Below, piece by piece: positions 1 to 8,099 of a stretch of DNA of 11,734 nt; the stretch's first letter is position 1, and each line of letters starts with the position of its first letter. The position numbers and the translations under genes are program-made. This stretch comes from an uncultured Planctomycetaceae bacterium (GTDB lineage: Bacteria; Planctomycetota; Planctomycetia; Planctomycetales; Planctomycetaceae): positions 1 through 11,734 of the forward strand of contig CAIXQV010000529.1 of the NCBI GenBank assembly GCA_903921605.1, given 5' to 3'. The notes beneath the pieces were generated by a model. The model was not told the DNA's origin, searched no databases, and worked only from the letters and a program-made list of their open reading frames with translations.

Positions 1-36
1 AGACTGCGAAAGCTCGGATTCGACGAAAAGTCATGA
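1..36 (+). CDS. C-terminal tail of an upstream gene (partial), possibly a sigma factor
   Basis: Reading frame 1 is open from the window edge and ends at the TGA at 34-36, giving the tail RLRKLGFDEKS. The stop shares ATGA with the start of the next gene, a 4-base overlap typical of translational coupling. Only 11 residues are visible, so the family cannot be read from sequence. A sigma-70 family (ECF-like) factor is suggested only by context: the next gene has an anti-sigma-like cytoplasmic head, and such pairs are usually adjacent and overlapping. The basic Arg/Lys/Leu-rich tail fits the end of a sigma region 4 but is not diagnostic. Any other gene in this frame is equally compatible with what is seen. 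Confidence 0.45.
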   Translation, partial: RLRKLGFDEKS

Positions 37-3000
37 ACGAAGAAACTCACAACTCAACGATCGAACCGGAACTCGAAGCCCGCATCGTGGCTCTCGTACT
101 GGGCGAGGCGTCGGACTTCGAAACCGAAGAACTCAACCGCCTGATCGCATTGCGCCCGGAGCTGGCTGCGTTTCATCAGGAGATGCTGCAGGTTCATGGA
201 TTGATGCAGACCATTGGAGCGGGCGAATTTGAAACGCCGGATACAAACTGGAAGTTATCGGCTGAACGTCGTGAGTCTGTTCTGGCGGTGATTCGTGGTG
301 AAGCGATGGCGAATGAACATGGAGCATCGCTGGCAAGTGTTGATACTGGGAATGTTGCGTTCAGGGCTGAAAGCCTGACACAACCAATGCCGGGGTCGTC
401 ACGGGAGACGGATTTAATCGCCCCCGACCCTGCGTCGGGGGTTCACAACGCTTCTGCACCAGCAGGCGTGCCATCCATTCAGTGGTGCAAAAGTCCGCAG
501 GCCCCTGGGGCAGGCCCAGGGGGGGATGGATCAACAGTTGATTCGGGCCTGAACCCAGTAAGTACAAGACTGACGCGTCGTCTAAGAACGATGCTGGCGG
601 ATTCACTCGGTCCGTTTGCCTCTTCGGTCCGTCGCCGCATGCGTAAGACGCCGATGAAAATTGCGGCCGGGATTTGTGTGGCCGGCTTCATTGGGTTGAT
701 GACGGTGCCATCGTTTTTCCGGGAAGAATGGAGGTTGGCTGATAGCAGCAACCATTGGGGATATTTGGAAGACGATGTTGCCTTCACAGAGAGTTTCAGC
801 GAGCGGACCTCTGCCTCGGGTAGAACGATATTGAGTTTTCAGGTTCCGCCTGATGCTTCTTCCGGCCCGGAAGTGGCACGCGGTGATGTCAATGAACAGG
901 TCCTCTCGCAACTGGATTCCGCAGGGGCTGTCGATGCAATGGCTTCGTCCAAAGCCCTCTCGACATTGCAGCAGACTTTGAGTGGCGGAGGTTTGGCCGC
1001 GAATGAAACCGATAAGGTCGCTTCGGGATCAGGAGTTGATCGCGAGTTGTTCTTTTATGGATTGCTGTCGCCAAGCAGCACGGATGACAAGAATTCTCCT
1101 CCATCGATCGCAGCCGTTCCGCCCTCTTCCGTTCCCGAAGGGTGGTTTGCGAAACCGCTCGAAGAACGTTTCGGTAACGAGGACCGTGCTGCAGTGAAAT
1201 TGGGCGACGCGTCAGCACCGGTTGCAAGTAATGGTGGCGTCACGATTCCGCAGCCTTCGACAACATGGGAAGACAATTCACTCTACGCACTCTACGGCAG
1301 AGCAGGTAAGAATGCACCGACCGCAGAAGGTGCAGGTGTTCGCACCGATGCGTTTGATAGAGCACCGGTGTTGGCAGGGTCGACAGACATGCCTTCATCG
1401 CCAGAGCCAAATGCGGCGGGCGATGGGGTTACTGAATCCATTCCCAAGCTGATGATTCAGGCGGAAGAAGCTGACGGCAAGGTTTCAGTCGATTTTGATT
1501 TTGCCTTGACCGACGTGGACAAGAAGCTGGAAGACATGCAAGCCAGTTTGGGCGAGCAGCCATCGGCAGATAACGCCAAGTCCGACCGCTATGCAGGCAC
1601 AGACAAGTCTGGATACGCCGCCGATGGCAAATCTGACGGTGAACAATTGGGGAGAGTGTTGCAGAGGAATCAAGGTCTCGGGCTAAGTGGCGACGCATCT
1701 GATTTTGGGACGATGGCGAGAGGTTTGAGCGAACGCTCGGATGACTCCGGTGTTGCTCGCGGCTCGGTTGCTCCGGGACAGGTTGGCTCAGGTAGCCAGC
1801 CTGAATCAGCTCGTGGTGGACGTGGAAGACAAAGCGGTAATACGTATCGGTCATCAAGTGAAATACACGAGAGTAAGGACGAGATTTCCAGTCTCGAATT
1901 GGTCGCTCCGGAATCTGTGGCTGAAGCAGATTCAAAGAAGCCAGGAGAGAATGCCAAACAAGTCGAAGAGCAAGCTCAGGCAAAGAATCGCGTAGAAGGA
2001 AAAAGTCCGGATTACCATCGCGGTTATCATTTTCACATTGATGAGTTGGATCTGTTGGACGGCCTGCAACCACTGGCGGAATCTGAAGCGAAGGCGGCGG
2101 CTGAGCCAGAAAGCGAAACTGACGATAATGGCATAAAAGATATCGTGGCACTCCGCAAGAAGAACGAGAGCAAGGAGCAGGCCGAAGAATGGAGAAAACA
2201 GACGAGTGAACCGGAGTCCAAAGCCAAGGGCCGAAACCGTGTCTTCTTTCGACAAGGCGAAGTGGTCCGCTCAACTCTCGCGGACAGTTCCGAACTGGAG
2301 AAGAAGCCCGCAGCAAAACCTGTTACTCCCTCTGCCGGCCTAAACGAAACCAACGCCGCTGCCGAAGCGTTTTCAACGTTTTCCCTGCATGTCAGTGATG
2401 TTTCGTTCAAACTGGCCGCGGCCGCGTTGGCTCGAGGTGAATGGCCGGAGGCGGCAAAGGTCCGTATTGAAGAATTTGTCAACGCCTTGGATTACGGCGA
2501 CCCGTTGCCCGGCAAAGGTGAGAAAGTCGCGTGCGCGGTCGAACAGGGGATTCATCCGTTTCTGCAACAGCGAAACGTGCTGCGAGTTTCCATGCGAACG
2601 TCCGCAGAAGGGCGAGCGACCAATACACCGCTGCGCTTGACGTTTGTTCTGGATAACTCCGGTTCGATGGAACGCATCGATCGTCAACAGACCGTGCGTC
2701 GTGCATTTACGCTGTTGTCTAAGCAATTGACGGCGATCGACCAGGTGACTTTGATCAGCTTCTCTCGCCAGCCGCGACTTCTGGCAGAAAACGTCAGCGG
2801 GACGGACTCCGGAAAACTGGTCGAGTTAATGGAGCAACTTCCGAGCGAAGGCGGCACCAACATCGAAGCAGCTCTGCAACTGGCTTTCGAAAAGGCATCC
2901 GCTCAACAGACGCCGGGTGTTCAGAATCGCATCGTGCTGCTGACGGATGGAGCTGTGAACCTGGGCAATGCAAATCCCGAAAGCCTGTCGCAAATGGTGG

Positions 3001-3671
3001 AGTCAATGCGAGCGGCCGGCATTGCCTTCGACGCTGCAGGAATCAGCGCGGATGGTTTGAATGATGAAGTCCTGGAAGCCCTGACTCGCAAAGGCGATGG
3101 ACGATACTACCTGATGGATTCTGGCGAAGCGGCTGACGATAACTTTGCTCAACAGATCGCCGGGGCTTTGCGTCCATCCGCCAGCAATGTCAAGGTGCAG
3201 GTGCAATTCAATCCCAAGCGAGTTGGTCAGTACAAACTTCTGGGCTTCGAAAAGCACCTTCTTAAACAGGAAGATTTCCGAAACGACGCTGTTGACGCAG
3301 CCGAAATGGCGGCAGCTGAAGCGGGCGTTGCGATGTACCAGTTCGAAGCGAAGCCGGATGGTGAAGGCGACGTCGGTTCGGTGTCTGTGCGGTTTAAAGA
3401 CCTGTCAACAGGTGAAATGGTCGAACATCGCTGGCCAATTCCGTACGAACCCGAGGCAGCTCGACCGGACCAGACAACGCCGTCACTCCGCATCGCGACA
3501 ACCGCCGCGATGCTGGCCGCAAAGCTCAAGGGTGAAGCTCTGGGAGAATCGGTTGATCTGCAGACGTTGTCACAGTTGATCGATAGCCTGCCGTCACAGA
3601 TGCAAAGTCAGACGCGAGTTCAGCAGTTGAAGCTCATGATTGAACAGGCCCGACAGATGAGTGCGAAGTAG
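33..3671 (+). CDS. Single-pass membrane protein: anti-sigma-like head, long stalk, YfbK-type VWA and DUF3520 domains
   Basis: 1212 residues. Residues 1-70 form an acidic helical head (EARIVALVLGEASDFETEEL) of the kind seen at the N-terminus of planctomycete anti-sigma-like proteins, with no Cys/His zinc motif. A basic stretch (RRRMRK) precedes the single hydrophobic segment at about 208-226, predicting N-terminus in the cytoplasm and the rest outside. Residues 230-778 are Ser/Gly/Glu/Ala-rich, low complexity and probably disordered. Residues 779-865 (AFSTFSLHVSDVSF, then VRIEEFVNALDYGDP) match the YfbK N-terminal domain. The VWA domain spans about 866-1045 with a complete MIDAS: D874, S876, S878 (DNSGSM), T942 (GGTNIE) and D972 (TDG). 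A DUF3520-like part follows from about 1050 (VQFNP, YKLLGFEKHLLKQEDF). The ATG at 33 is favoured by the ATGA overlap with the upstream stop; no strong Shine-Dalgarno is seen. The protein is about twice the length of E. coli YfbK because of the head and stalk. Residues about 129-165 are encoded by a hairpin repeat. Ligand and sigma partner are unknown. Confidence 0.93.
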   Translation: MNEETHNSTIEPELEARIVALVLGEASDFETEELNRLIALRPELAAFHQEMLQVHGLMQTIGAGEFETPDTNWKLSAERRESVLAVIRGEAMANEHGASLASVDTGNVAFRAESLTQPMPGSSRETDLIAPDPASGVHNASAPAGVPSIQWCKSPQAPGAGPGGDGSTVDSGLNPVSTRLTRRLRTMLADSLGPFASSVRRRMRKTPMKIAAGICVAGFIGLMTVPSFFREEWRLADSSNHWGYLEDDVAFTESFSERTSASGRTILSFQVPPDASSGPEVARGDVNEQVLSQLDSAGAVDAMASSKALSTLQQTLSGGGLAANETDKVASGSGVDRELFFYGLLSPSSTDDKNSPPSIAAVPPSSVPEGWFAKPLEERFGNEDRAAVKLGDASAPVASNGGVTIPQPSTTWEDNSLYALYGRAGKNAPTAEGAGVRTDAFDRAPVLAGSTDMPSSPEPNAAGDGVTESIPKLMIQAEEADGKVSVDFDFALTDVDKKLEDMQASLGEQPSADNAKSDRYAGTDKSGYAADGKSDGEQLGRVLQRNQGLGLSGDASDFGTMARGLSERSDDSGVARGSVAPGQVGSGSQPESARGGRGRQSGNTYRSSSEIHESKDEISSLELVAPESVAEADSKKPGENAKQVEEQAQAKNRVEGKSPDYHRGYHFHIDELDLLDGLQPLAESEAKAAAEPESETDDNGIKDIVALRKKNESKEQAEEWRKQTSEPESKAKGRNRVFFRQGEVVRSTLADSSELEKKPAAKPVTPSAGLNETNAAAEAFSTFSLHVSDVSFKLAAAALARGEWPEAAKVRIEEFVNALDYGDPLPGKGEKVACAVEQGIHPFLQQRNVLRVSMRTSAEGRATNTPLRLTFVLDNSGSMERIDRQQTVRRAFTLLSKQLTAIDQVTLISFSRQPRLLAENVSGTDSGKLVELMEQLPSEGGTNIEAALQLAFEKASAQQTPGVQNRIVLLTDGAVNLGNANPESLSQMVESMRAAGIAFDAAGISADGLNDEVLEALTRKGDGRYYLMDSGEAADDNFAQQIAGALRPSASNVKVQVQFNPKRVGQYKLLGFEKHLLKQEDFRNDAVDAAEMAAAEAGVAMYQFEAKPDGEGDVGSVSVRFKDLSTGEMVEHRWPIPYEPEAARPDQTTPSLRIATTAAMLAAKLKGEALGESVDLQTLSQLIDSLPSQMQSQTRVQQLKLMIEQARQMSAK
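417..525 (+). repeat. In-frame three-hairpin repeat inside the VWA gene
   Basis: Three inverted repeats lie within about 105 bases. Arms CCCCCGAC (421-428) and GTCGGGGG (434-441) pair perfectly around a 5-base loop. Arms TGCACCA (455-461) and TGGTGCA (483-489) pair around 21 bases. Arms CCCCTGGG (502-509) and CCCAGGGG (515-522) pair perfectly around a 5-base loop. Such dense hairpins are not expected in coding sequence. The encoded peptide, rich in Pro, Gly and Ala, sits in the cytoplasmic linker between the anti-sigma-like head and the membrane helix. The sequence differs from the module in the two intergenic gaps, though the three-hairpin plan is similar. Edges are approximate because there is no second copy in the window. 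That it is an inserted mobile repeat is inference. Confidence 0.65.
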
Positions 3672-3683
3672 CGTCGTATTCGT

Positions 3684-3790
3684 GAACACCCATTGCGATT
3701 TCGCCCCAAATGGGGCAACCACAAGTCAGCCTGGGGCAACGCCCCAGGGAACCGATCCACAATACATTCCAAGCCCCAACGGGGCGACAC
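3684..3790 (+). repeat. Hairpin module copy 1, forward (107 bases)
   Basis: This copy begins 12 bases after the VWA stop codon. It contains three hairpins: GCCCCAAATGGGGC (3703-3716), CCTGGGGCAACGCCCCAGG (3730-3748, a perfect 8-bp stem with loop AAC) and GCCCCAACGGGGC (3773-3785, loop AAC). It aligns without gaps over 107 bases to 4046-4152; the two copies are nearly identical through the first two hairpins and diverge most between hairpins 2 and 3. The 97 bases after it (3791-3887) are unique sequence in which I see no gene or clear signal. Confidence 0.9.
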
Positions 3791-3887
3791 AAAGACATAT
3801 CAAAACGGGGATCCATGGTCGTCGAAACAATGACATGCGTTCGCCACGGGTGTGGATCATGCATGACATCAAAACACACAATGGTGT

Positions 3888-3974
3888 CGCCCCTTCAGGG
3901 CTCAAACATCACGGTGGATTTCTAACCCAGGGCGTTGCCCTGGGCTGACATGTTGATGGCCCGTTGGGCCGCAA
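3888..3974 (-). repeat. Hairpin module, inverted copy 1
   Basis: Read on the minus strand, this is the same three-hairpin module as 3684-3790, with hairpin order and AAC-type loops kept but several stem bases changed in pairs. On the plus strand the hairpins are GCCCCTTCAGGGC (3889-3901), CCCAGGGCGTTGCCCTGGG (3926-3944, a perfect 8-bp stem) and GGCCCGTTGGGCC (3958-3970). It aligns over 87 bases without gaps to 7997-8083. Confidence 0.88.
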
Positions 3975-4064
3975 ACGCCCATTGCGGTCGAACAATCCCG
4001 TTGGGCCGAAACGCACATTGCCGTCGAACAAACCCGTTGGGCCGCGAACACCCAATGCGATTCC
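3960..4064 (+). repeat. Tandem 36-37 base units, nearly three copies
   Basis: Each unit starts with CCCGTTGGGCCG and continues with an AACGC-CATTGC-GTCGAACAA type sequence. Unit 1 is 3960-3996 (37 bases), unit 2 is 3997-4032 (36 bases), and a diverged unit 3 starts at 4033 and runs into the forward module at 4046. The first unit overlaps the final hairpin of the inverted module, so the array looks like local expansion of the junction between inverted and forward modules. Units abut with no unique spacers, so this is not a CRISPR array. Confidence 0.8.
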
Positions 4065-4152
4065 GCCCCAAATGGGGCAACCACATAAGAGCCTGGGGCA
4101 ACGCCCCAGGAGAGACATCAAAAAAACGCCCCAAGCCCCAACGGGGCGGCAC
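4046..4152 (+). repeat. Hairpin module copy 2, forward (107 bases)
   Basis: Its hairpins are GCCCCAAATGGGGC (4065-4078), CCTGGGGCAACGCCCCAGG (4092-4110) and GCCCCAACGGGGC (4135-4147), at the same internal offsets as in 3684-3790. It ends 23 bases before the start codon of the second large gene, so any transcript read through from the VWA gene would carry these hairpins in the leader of that gene. Confidence 0.9.
4120..4148 (-). terminator. Terminator-like hairpin with T run on the minus strand
   Basis: Read on the minus strand, CGCCCC (4148-4143) and GGGGCG (4132-4127) form a 6-bp GC stem around a 10-base loop, followed at once by seven T (4126-4120). This is the form of a weak intrinsic terminator. 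It would act on antisense transcription leaving the second large gene, since no minus-strand gene lies nearby. The A/T run falls in the variable part of the module and is absent from 3684-3790, so it may be chance. The stem also competes with the module's own third hairpin. Confidence 0.3.
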
Positions 4153-4175
4153 TGTGACTCAATCGAGATAAACCA

Positions 4176-7100
4176 ATGAACCTCATCAAATACATGTTCC
4201 TCATTGCGTTATTGAATCAATCGATTAATGCCCAGGAGCCCAGCAACGCAACCAGCGTTAACACGTCCATTGGCAGCGACGGAACCGGTACCATCGTCGT
4301 TGAAGCGCACGGGCAATTGCCGAAGCCGCCCTTGTTCTTCACAGCAACCAGCAATGCCACGGCGCAGGTGGGGGCGGAGTTCATTGAGCAGACGATAGAC
4401 GTCGCGATGAAAGTCGTACAGGGCGAAGCGACTACGCTGAGCCTTGGGCTGGCCGGGCAGGATGTTGTTACCGAAGTTCAGAGCGAACAGTTGAAGTCAT
4501 GGTCCGTGAGGCAAGAAGGGGCTGCTCGGTTTCTTGATCTGAATGTCAACACGAATACCACGGAGTTGAAGATCCTGGTCAAAATCCGTTCGCGCAAGCT
4601 GGATCTGAAGAATCCGGAGACCATTGAGCTTTCTCATCTGACTCCCGGTAGTGCCGTTGGCTTTGATTCGAATTTGGTTCTTCAATACTCACCGGGAGTT
4701 GAAGGGGCGGTGACCGAGGCCACGGGCTTTGCTCCGCTGAATGAGGGGTTGCAAGCTGCCGGAACCAGGCCAACACGATTTCGATCATCAACCGGTGGTC
4801 TGCTAAGGCTGGTTGTGAATCGAGCCGGTACAACTCCGGGGCCTGTCGAACTGACCGAGACGAGCCTCAACGGGACGTCGCATGCGAATGGAAACTCGGT
4901 GCTCTTTCAATACCGCGGCACTGCTGTTGTGACGGTCGACAATGCAGAAATCACAATTCTCTCCGGCATTGCGGCTCCCAGTTCGGTTCCGGCAGAAGCC
5001 AGCTATCGGCTGCGTCTTGCGACGGAGAACGGCATCCCGGTTTACAAGCTGATTTTCCCAAAGGCTGGCACGTTTCCAATCTCGCTGGAGTTCGTGGCCA
5101 CTCTTGGCCAGCCCGCCGCCAACAGTCGAAACTTCGACTTCACCGTCGCGACCAGTGCCGTTGTTCCGTTGACTCTGAACGGGCTTGGGGCGGATCTTGA
5201 ATTCCAACGCGATCAGGAGTCGGTGGCGCCTTTGCGCAACAACGAATCGTGGATCGGATTTCTTCCGGCAACGGGTCGAGCCAAAGTGCAATGGAAAACC
5301 GCCCGCCAGGCCGGCGAAGGCAAGCTGTTCTTTTCCACCACGGGAAAGATCGAATCTCAGGTCGGAGCCGGACTTTTGCGGCAGGATCATCTGGTTGACT
5401 ATCAGGTTCTTCAGGGCGAACTGAAATCGATGCAGATCCTTCTGCAGGGGCCCGGAGAAATTCTGGAAGTGCAGGGCGGCACGACCGTCGTCGGCTGGAC
5501 CGTGACGGCTCAGGGAGACAATCGAATTCTGGAAGTCACGCTCAGTCAGCCCGTGACAGGCATGAACCAGATCAAGGTGCGCAGTCAGACGCCGCTGGGA
5601 GCATTCCCGGTGACTGTTCAGGGACTTCGTCTGAATCCGGTCGGCTCCATTCGCCACTCAGGTCACCTTCGTCTGTCCAACATTGGATCTGTGCGTCTTC
5701 AGCCGACAGAGCTGAAAGGACTTTCGCAACTGGCTCCCGAACAGTATCCCGGCGATGCGATTCAGTCGCGACAGTCATTTGTGTATCGATTCCCGGCTGC
5801 CGATTACGCGTTCTCCGTCACCGCAGACAGCATTGAGCCGGAAGTCAGCGTTTCTGAAGTCGTCGCCTACGTGCTGACGGAAACTGATCGCATCATTAGT
5901 GCGGATATTGAGCTGGATGTGCGAGAAGCGGCCATTCGAGAATGGAACTTCAGCATTCCGACTGATTACTCCGTCGTTTCCGTCACCGGCGCCAGTGTTT
6001 CGGATTATGTCGCAGCGACAACGGTCGAGGAGAATCGTCGCAATCTGAAAGTTGTCTTTGGCCAGGATGTTCTGGGCCGGCATCTGGTGACTCTGCGGCT
6101 GGAGAAGAGCGAAGCCGCCGTCGCCGGTGCGTGGGTTCTGGATCGTATTGAATATCCCGGTGTCAAATCTGTTCGTGGCGATATTGGAATCGTCAGTGCG
6201 CCAGGTTTTCGAATCACCGCGGGACAGGTCAATCTACTGGTTGAAAAGCCATTATCGTTCTTCCCGAAGCCGTCGCCTCATCTGCAGCAGGCCTTTCGAA
6301 TTCGCGAACCCAACTGGTCTGCCACGATGCAGGTCGAATTGCTCGATCGCAGCGTTCAGTCCGATGTGTTCCACCTGTATTCGCTCAGTCAGGAAACGGT
6401 TTATGGCAGCGCTTTGATCAACTACTTTGTAACAGGAGCACCTGTATCGGAGTGGCGGATCACTGTTCCGGAAACGATGGGCAACGTGATGGTCGACGGC
6501 CAGAACGTTCGCACATGGCGGCGAGAAGCGGACTCGCTGATTGTGACTCTGCATCAGCCTGTGATGGGCGCCTACACTCTGCTGGTGACGTTTGAAGAAA
6601 AGCCGGACAAGACCAACAGTACGTTTCAGGCCGGCCAGGTTTCGCCGACCGGAGTTCAGGGCGAACGTGGTTACGTACAGGTCGTCAGTCCGATGCAGGT
6701 GGAGATTGAAACAGTGTCGGTGTCGGAAGACCTGCTGACACTTGATCCGCTGGAACTGCCTGCGGAGTTTCGTCTGCTCAGCACCGCACCGCCGCTGGGA
6801 ACGTGGCAGTACACAAGTCGCCCCTTTGAGCTGAACCTTAAAGTCAGTTGGTTCGAGCCAGGGACGACCGTCGACCAGGTTGTGGAATTCTCTGAAGCGA
6901 ACAGTCGAGTTTCCCCGGACGGTGAGTTGGTGACTGATGTGCTGTACTACGTCAAATCTCGAGGACAGCGCACCATGAAGATTAAGCTGCCTCCAGAGCC
7001 GGTCAAGCTCTGGGCCGTGTCGGTGAACGGTGCTCCTGTGACGGCTCGTCAGGCGGATGATGCGACACGGATTCCGTTGCCAGGCGGTACAGATCCGAAT

Positions 7101-7886
7101 ACTCCGGTCGAAGTTCGTCTGCGACTTGGCAAACCAGCCGTGGACGAAGCTCATCCGGAACTCGCGCTGCCAGTCGTCTTCGCGCCGGTATTGAAGACGC
7201 AGTGGAACATCAGTGGTGACGAAAAGCACGTCCTGGTTCCAGCGGGTGGAAACGTCTCGCCACCGGTACCGGTCGAGCGTCCTTCGGGATTCGCGTGGAT
7301 CGCAAATCGCGGCATCGTTCCCCTGTTCATGATTAGCGTTCTGACGGCCATGGGAATAGGGGCAACTGGCAAGTCAGAGTCCTGGCGAATCGCAGGACTG
7401 ATGAGCTTGGTCATGGCGATCATTTTCGCGGTGGCAGCGACTCAGTCGGCCTATTCCGAGACAGGTTCTCCGCAACCGTTGCAGCTGAGTCTTCCAGTGC
7501 TGACCGCCGAAGAATCCGTGCAACTGTCTGTCCATAACGTGCCGCTGTGGCGCGTGAATCTCTCCGGGCCCGGGCTTGGCGCATTGATCGCGGGCACCGT
7601 TCTGGCACTTGTGTCATTTCGAAAAAAGCTGATGAAAGGCGGAATGCTGTTTCGCTTTGGCGGAATCATTTTAATCGCCGCCGGAATTTTGCTTCAGGGC
7701 GACAGCGCGTGGTGGTTCTTTGGACTGCTGGGACTCGCGATTTTAACGCTGCTTCTTGTGCGACCCGCTGCGGATTGTTTCCGGGACATTCGCAGATGGA
7801 TGCGTGAGTCGGCTCAGAAGCACAAAACGATTGAAGAATCTGCGTCAGAGAATGGCGATTCCGCCCCGAACGGGGCAACCACATAA
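4176..7886 (+). CDS. Large exported protein with repeated beta-type modules and a C-terminal membrane domain, function unknown
   Basis: 1236 residues; I do not recognise the family. The start gives a short signal peptide (Lys5, hydrophobic core, likely cleavage after INA at residue 19). A weak GAGATA at 4165-4170 precedes the ATG. The rest to about residue 1040 is beta-rich and repetitive. A recurring pattern (Trp, V-x-V strand, a short V-x-G-x-x-V turn, then L-x-V-x-L-x-x-P-V-x-G and a final V/I-rich strand) starts near residues 109, 441, 590, 760 and, more weakly, 932; the clearest is WRITVPETMGNVMVDG. Five hydrophobic segments follow at about 1046-1064, 1072-1093, 1133-1150, 1161-1175 and 1178-1197, then a charged tail that should be cytoplasmic if all five span. 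The last residues (GDSAPNGATT) and the TAA stop lie in a hairpin module. It shares the module pattern with the next gene, and the two are probably distant paralogs. A role in an envelope complex with the VWA protein is inferred from position only. Confidence 0.88.
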   Translation: MNLIKYMFLIALLNQSINAQEPSNATSVNTSIGSDGTGTIVVEAHGQLPKPPLFFTATSNATAQVGAEFIEQTIDVAMKVVQGEATTLSLGLAGQDVVTEVQSEQLKSWSVRQEGAARFLDLNVNTNTTELKILVKIRSRKLDLKNPETIELSHLTPGSAVGFDSNLVLQYSPGVEGAVTEATGFAPLNEGLQAAGTRPTRFRSSTGGLLRLVVNRAGTTPGPVELTETSLNGTSHANGNSVLFQYRGTAVVTVDNAEITILSGIAAPSSVPAEASYRLRLATENGIPVYKLIFPKAGTFPISLEFVATLGQPAANSRNFDFTVATSAVVPLTLNGLGADLEFQRDQESVAPLRNNESWIGFLPATGRAKVQWKTARQAGEGKLFFSTTGKIESQVGAGLLRQDHLVDYQVLQGELKSMQILLQGPGEILEVQGGTTVVGWTVTAQGDNRILEVTLSQPVTGMNQIKVRSQTPLGAFPVTVQGLRLNPVGSIRHSGHLRLSNIGSVRLQPTELKGLSQLAPEQYPGDAIQSRQSFVYRFPAADYAFSVTADSIEPEVSVSEVVAYVLTETDRIISADIELDVREAAIREWNFSIPTDYSVVSVTGASVSDYVAATTVEENRRNLKVVFGQDVLGRHLVTLRLEKSEAAVAGAWVLDRIEYPGVKSVRGDIGIVSAPGFRITAGQVNLLVEKPLSFFPKPSPHLQQAFRIREPNWSATMQVELLDRSVQSDVFHLYSLSQETVYGSALINYFVTGAPVSEWRITVPETMGNVMVDGQNVRTWRREADSLIVTLHQPVMGAYTLLVTFEEKPDKTNSTFQAGQVSPTGVQGERGYVQVVSPMQVEIETVSVSEDLLTLDPLELPAEFRLLSTAPPLGTWQYTSRPFELNLKVSWFEPGTTVDQVVEFSEANSRVSPDGELVTDVLYYVKSRGQRTMKIKLPPEPVKLWAVSVNGAPVTARQADDATRIPLPGGTDPNTPVEVRLRLGKPAVDEAHPELALPVVFAPVLKTQWNISGDEKHVLVPAGGNVSPPVPVERPSGFAWIANRGIVPLFMISVLTAMGIGATGKSESWRIAGLMSLVMAIIFAVAATQSAYSETGSPQPLQLSLPVLTAEESVQLSVHNVPLWRVNLSGPGLGALIAGTVLALVSFRKKLMKGGMLFRFGGIILIAAGILLQGDSAWWFFGLLGLAILTLLLVRPAADCFRDIRRWMRESAQKHKTIEESASENGDSAPNGATT

Positions 7887-7950
7887 CAGCCTGGGGCAAC
7901 GCCAAAGGAAAACGTTTCACATCACATCCAGAGCCCCAACGGGGCGGCAC
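7855..7950 (+). repeat. Hairpin module copy 3, forward, overlapping the end of the second large gene
   Basis: It aligns over 96 bases without gaps to 4057-4152. Hairpin 1 is GCCCCGAACGGGGC (7863-7876), where an A-T closing pair of the other copies is replaced by G-C. Hairpin 2 is degraded: the left arm CCTGGGGC (7890-7897) faces GCCAAAGG (7901-7908) with two mismatches. Hairpin 3 is GCCCCAACGGGGC (7933-7945). The stop codon of the upstream gene (7884-7886) lies between hairpins 1 and 2. The 46 bases after it (7951-7996) are unique sequence with nothing recognised. Confidence 0.88.
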
Positions 7951-7996
7951 AAATTCACGACATCCGGACGTATGAAACCATAACCACAATTTGTTC

Positions 7997-8083
7997 CGCC
8001 CTTTCAGGGCTCAACCATCGCGCGGGATCGCAAACCCAGGGCGTTGCCCTGGGCTGACATGTTGTTGGCCCATTGGGCCGCAA
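7997..8083 (-). repeat. Hairpin module, inverted copy 2
   Basis: It matches 3888-3974 base for base in length (87). Plus-strand hairpins are GCCCTTTCAGGGC (7998-8010), CCCAGGGCGTTGCCCTGGG (8035-8053) and GGCCCATTGGGCC (8067-8079). The first hairpin is fully paired here but carries one non-Watson-Crick pair in the other inverted copy. Confidence 0.88.
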
Positions 8084-8099
8084 GTCTCGAAACGCAAAA

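Noticed and set aside
1429..2316. Long minus-strand open frame of 295 codons inside the VWA gene
   Set aside because: It is antisense to the low-complexity stalk of a well-supported gene, and its Arg/Ser/Pro-rich sequence has the composition expected of a shadow frame.
3730..3748. Intrinsic terminator after the VWA gene at the strong 8-bp hairpin
   Set aside because: No T run follows the stem on the plus strand. The hairpin is a repeat component found in several copies, including one next to a start codon.
3960..4064. CRISPR-like array of 36-37 base repeats
   Set aside because: Units are contiguous with no unique spacers, only about three copies exist, and no cas genes are in the window.
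3661..4179. Several small open frames of 60-95 codons on both strands in the first gap
   Set aside because: They are translations of the hairpin modules in different frames; they share the same repeat-derived peptides and lack convincing starts, so they are not genes.
4803..5657. Minus-strand open frame of 284 codons (and a similar one at 6252-7229) inside the second large gene
   Set aside because: Their composition is rich in Arg, His and Gln with no recognisable domain, and the plus frame has a signal peptide, repeats and membrane helices.
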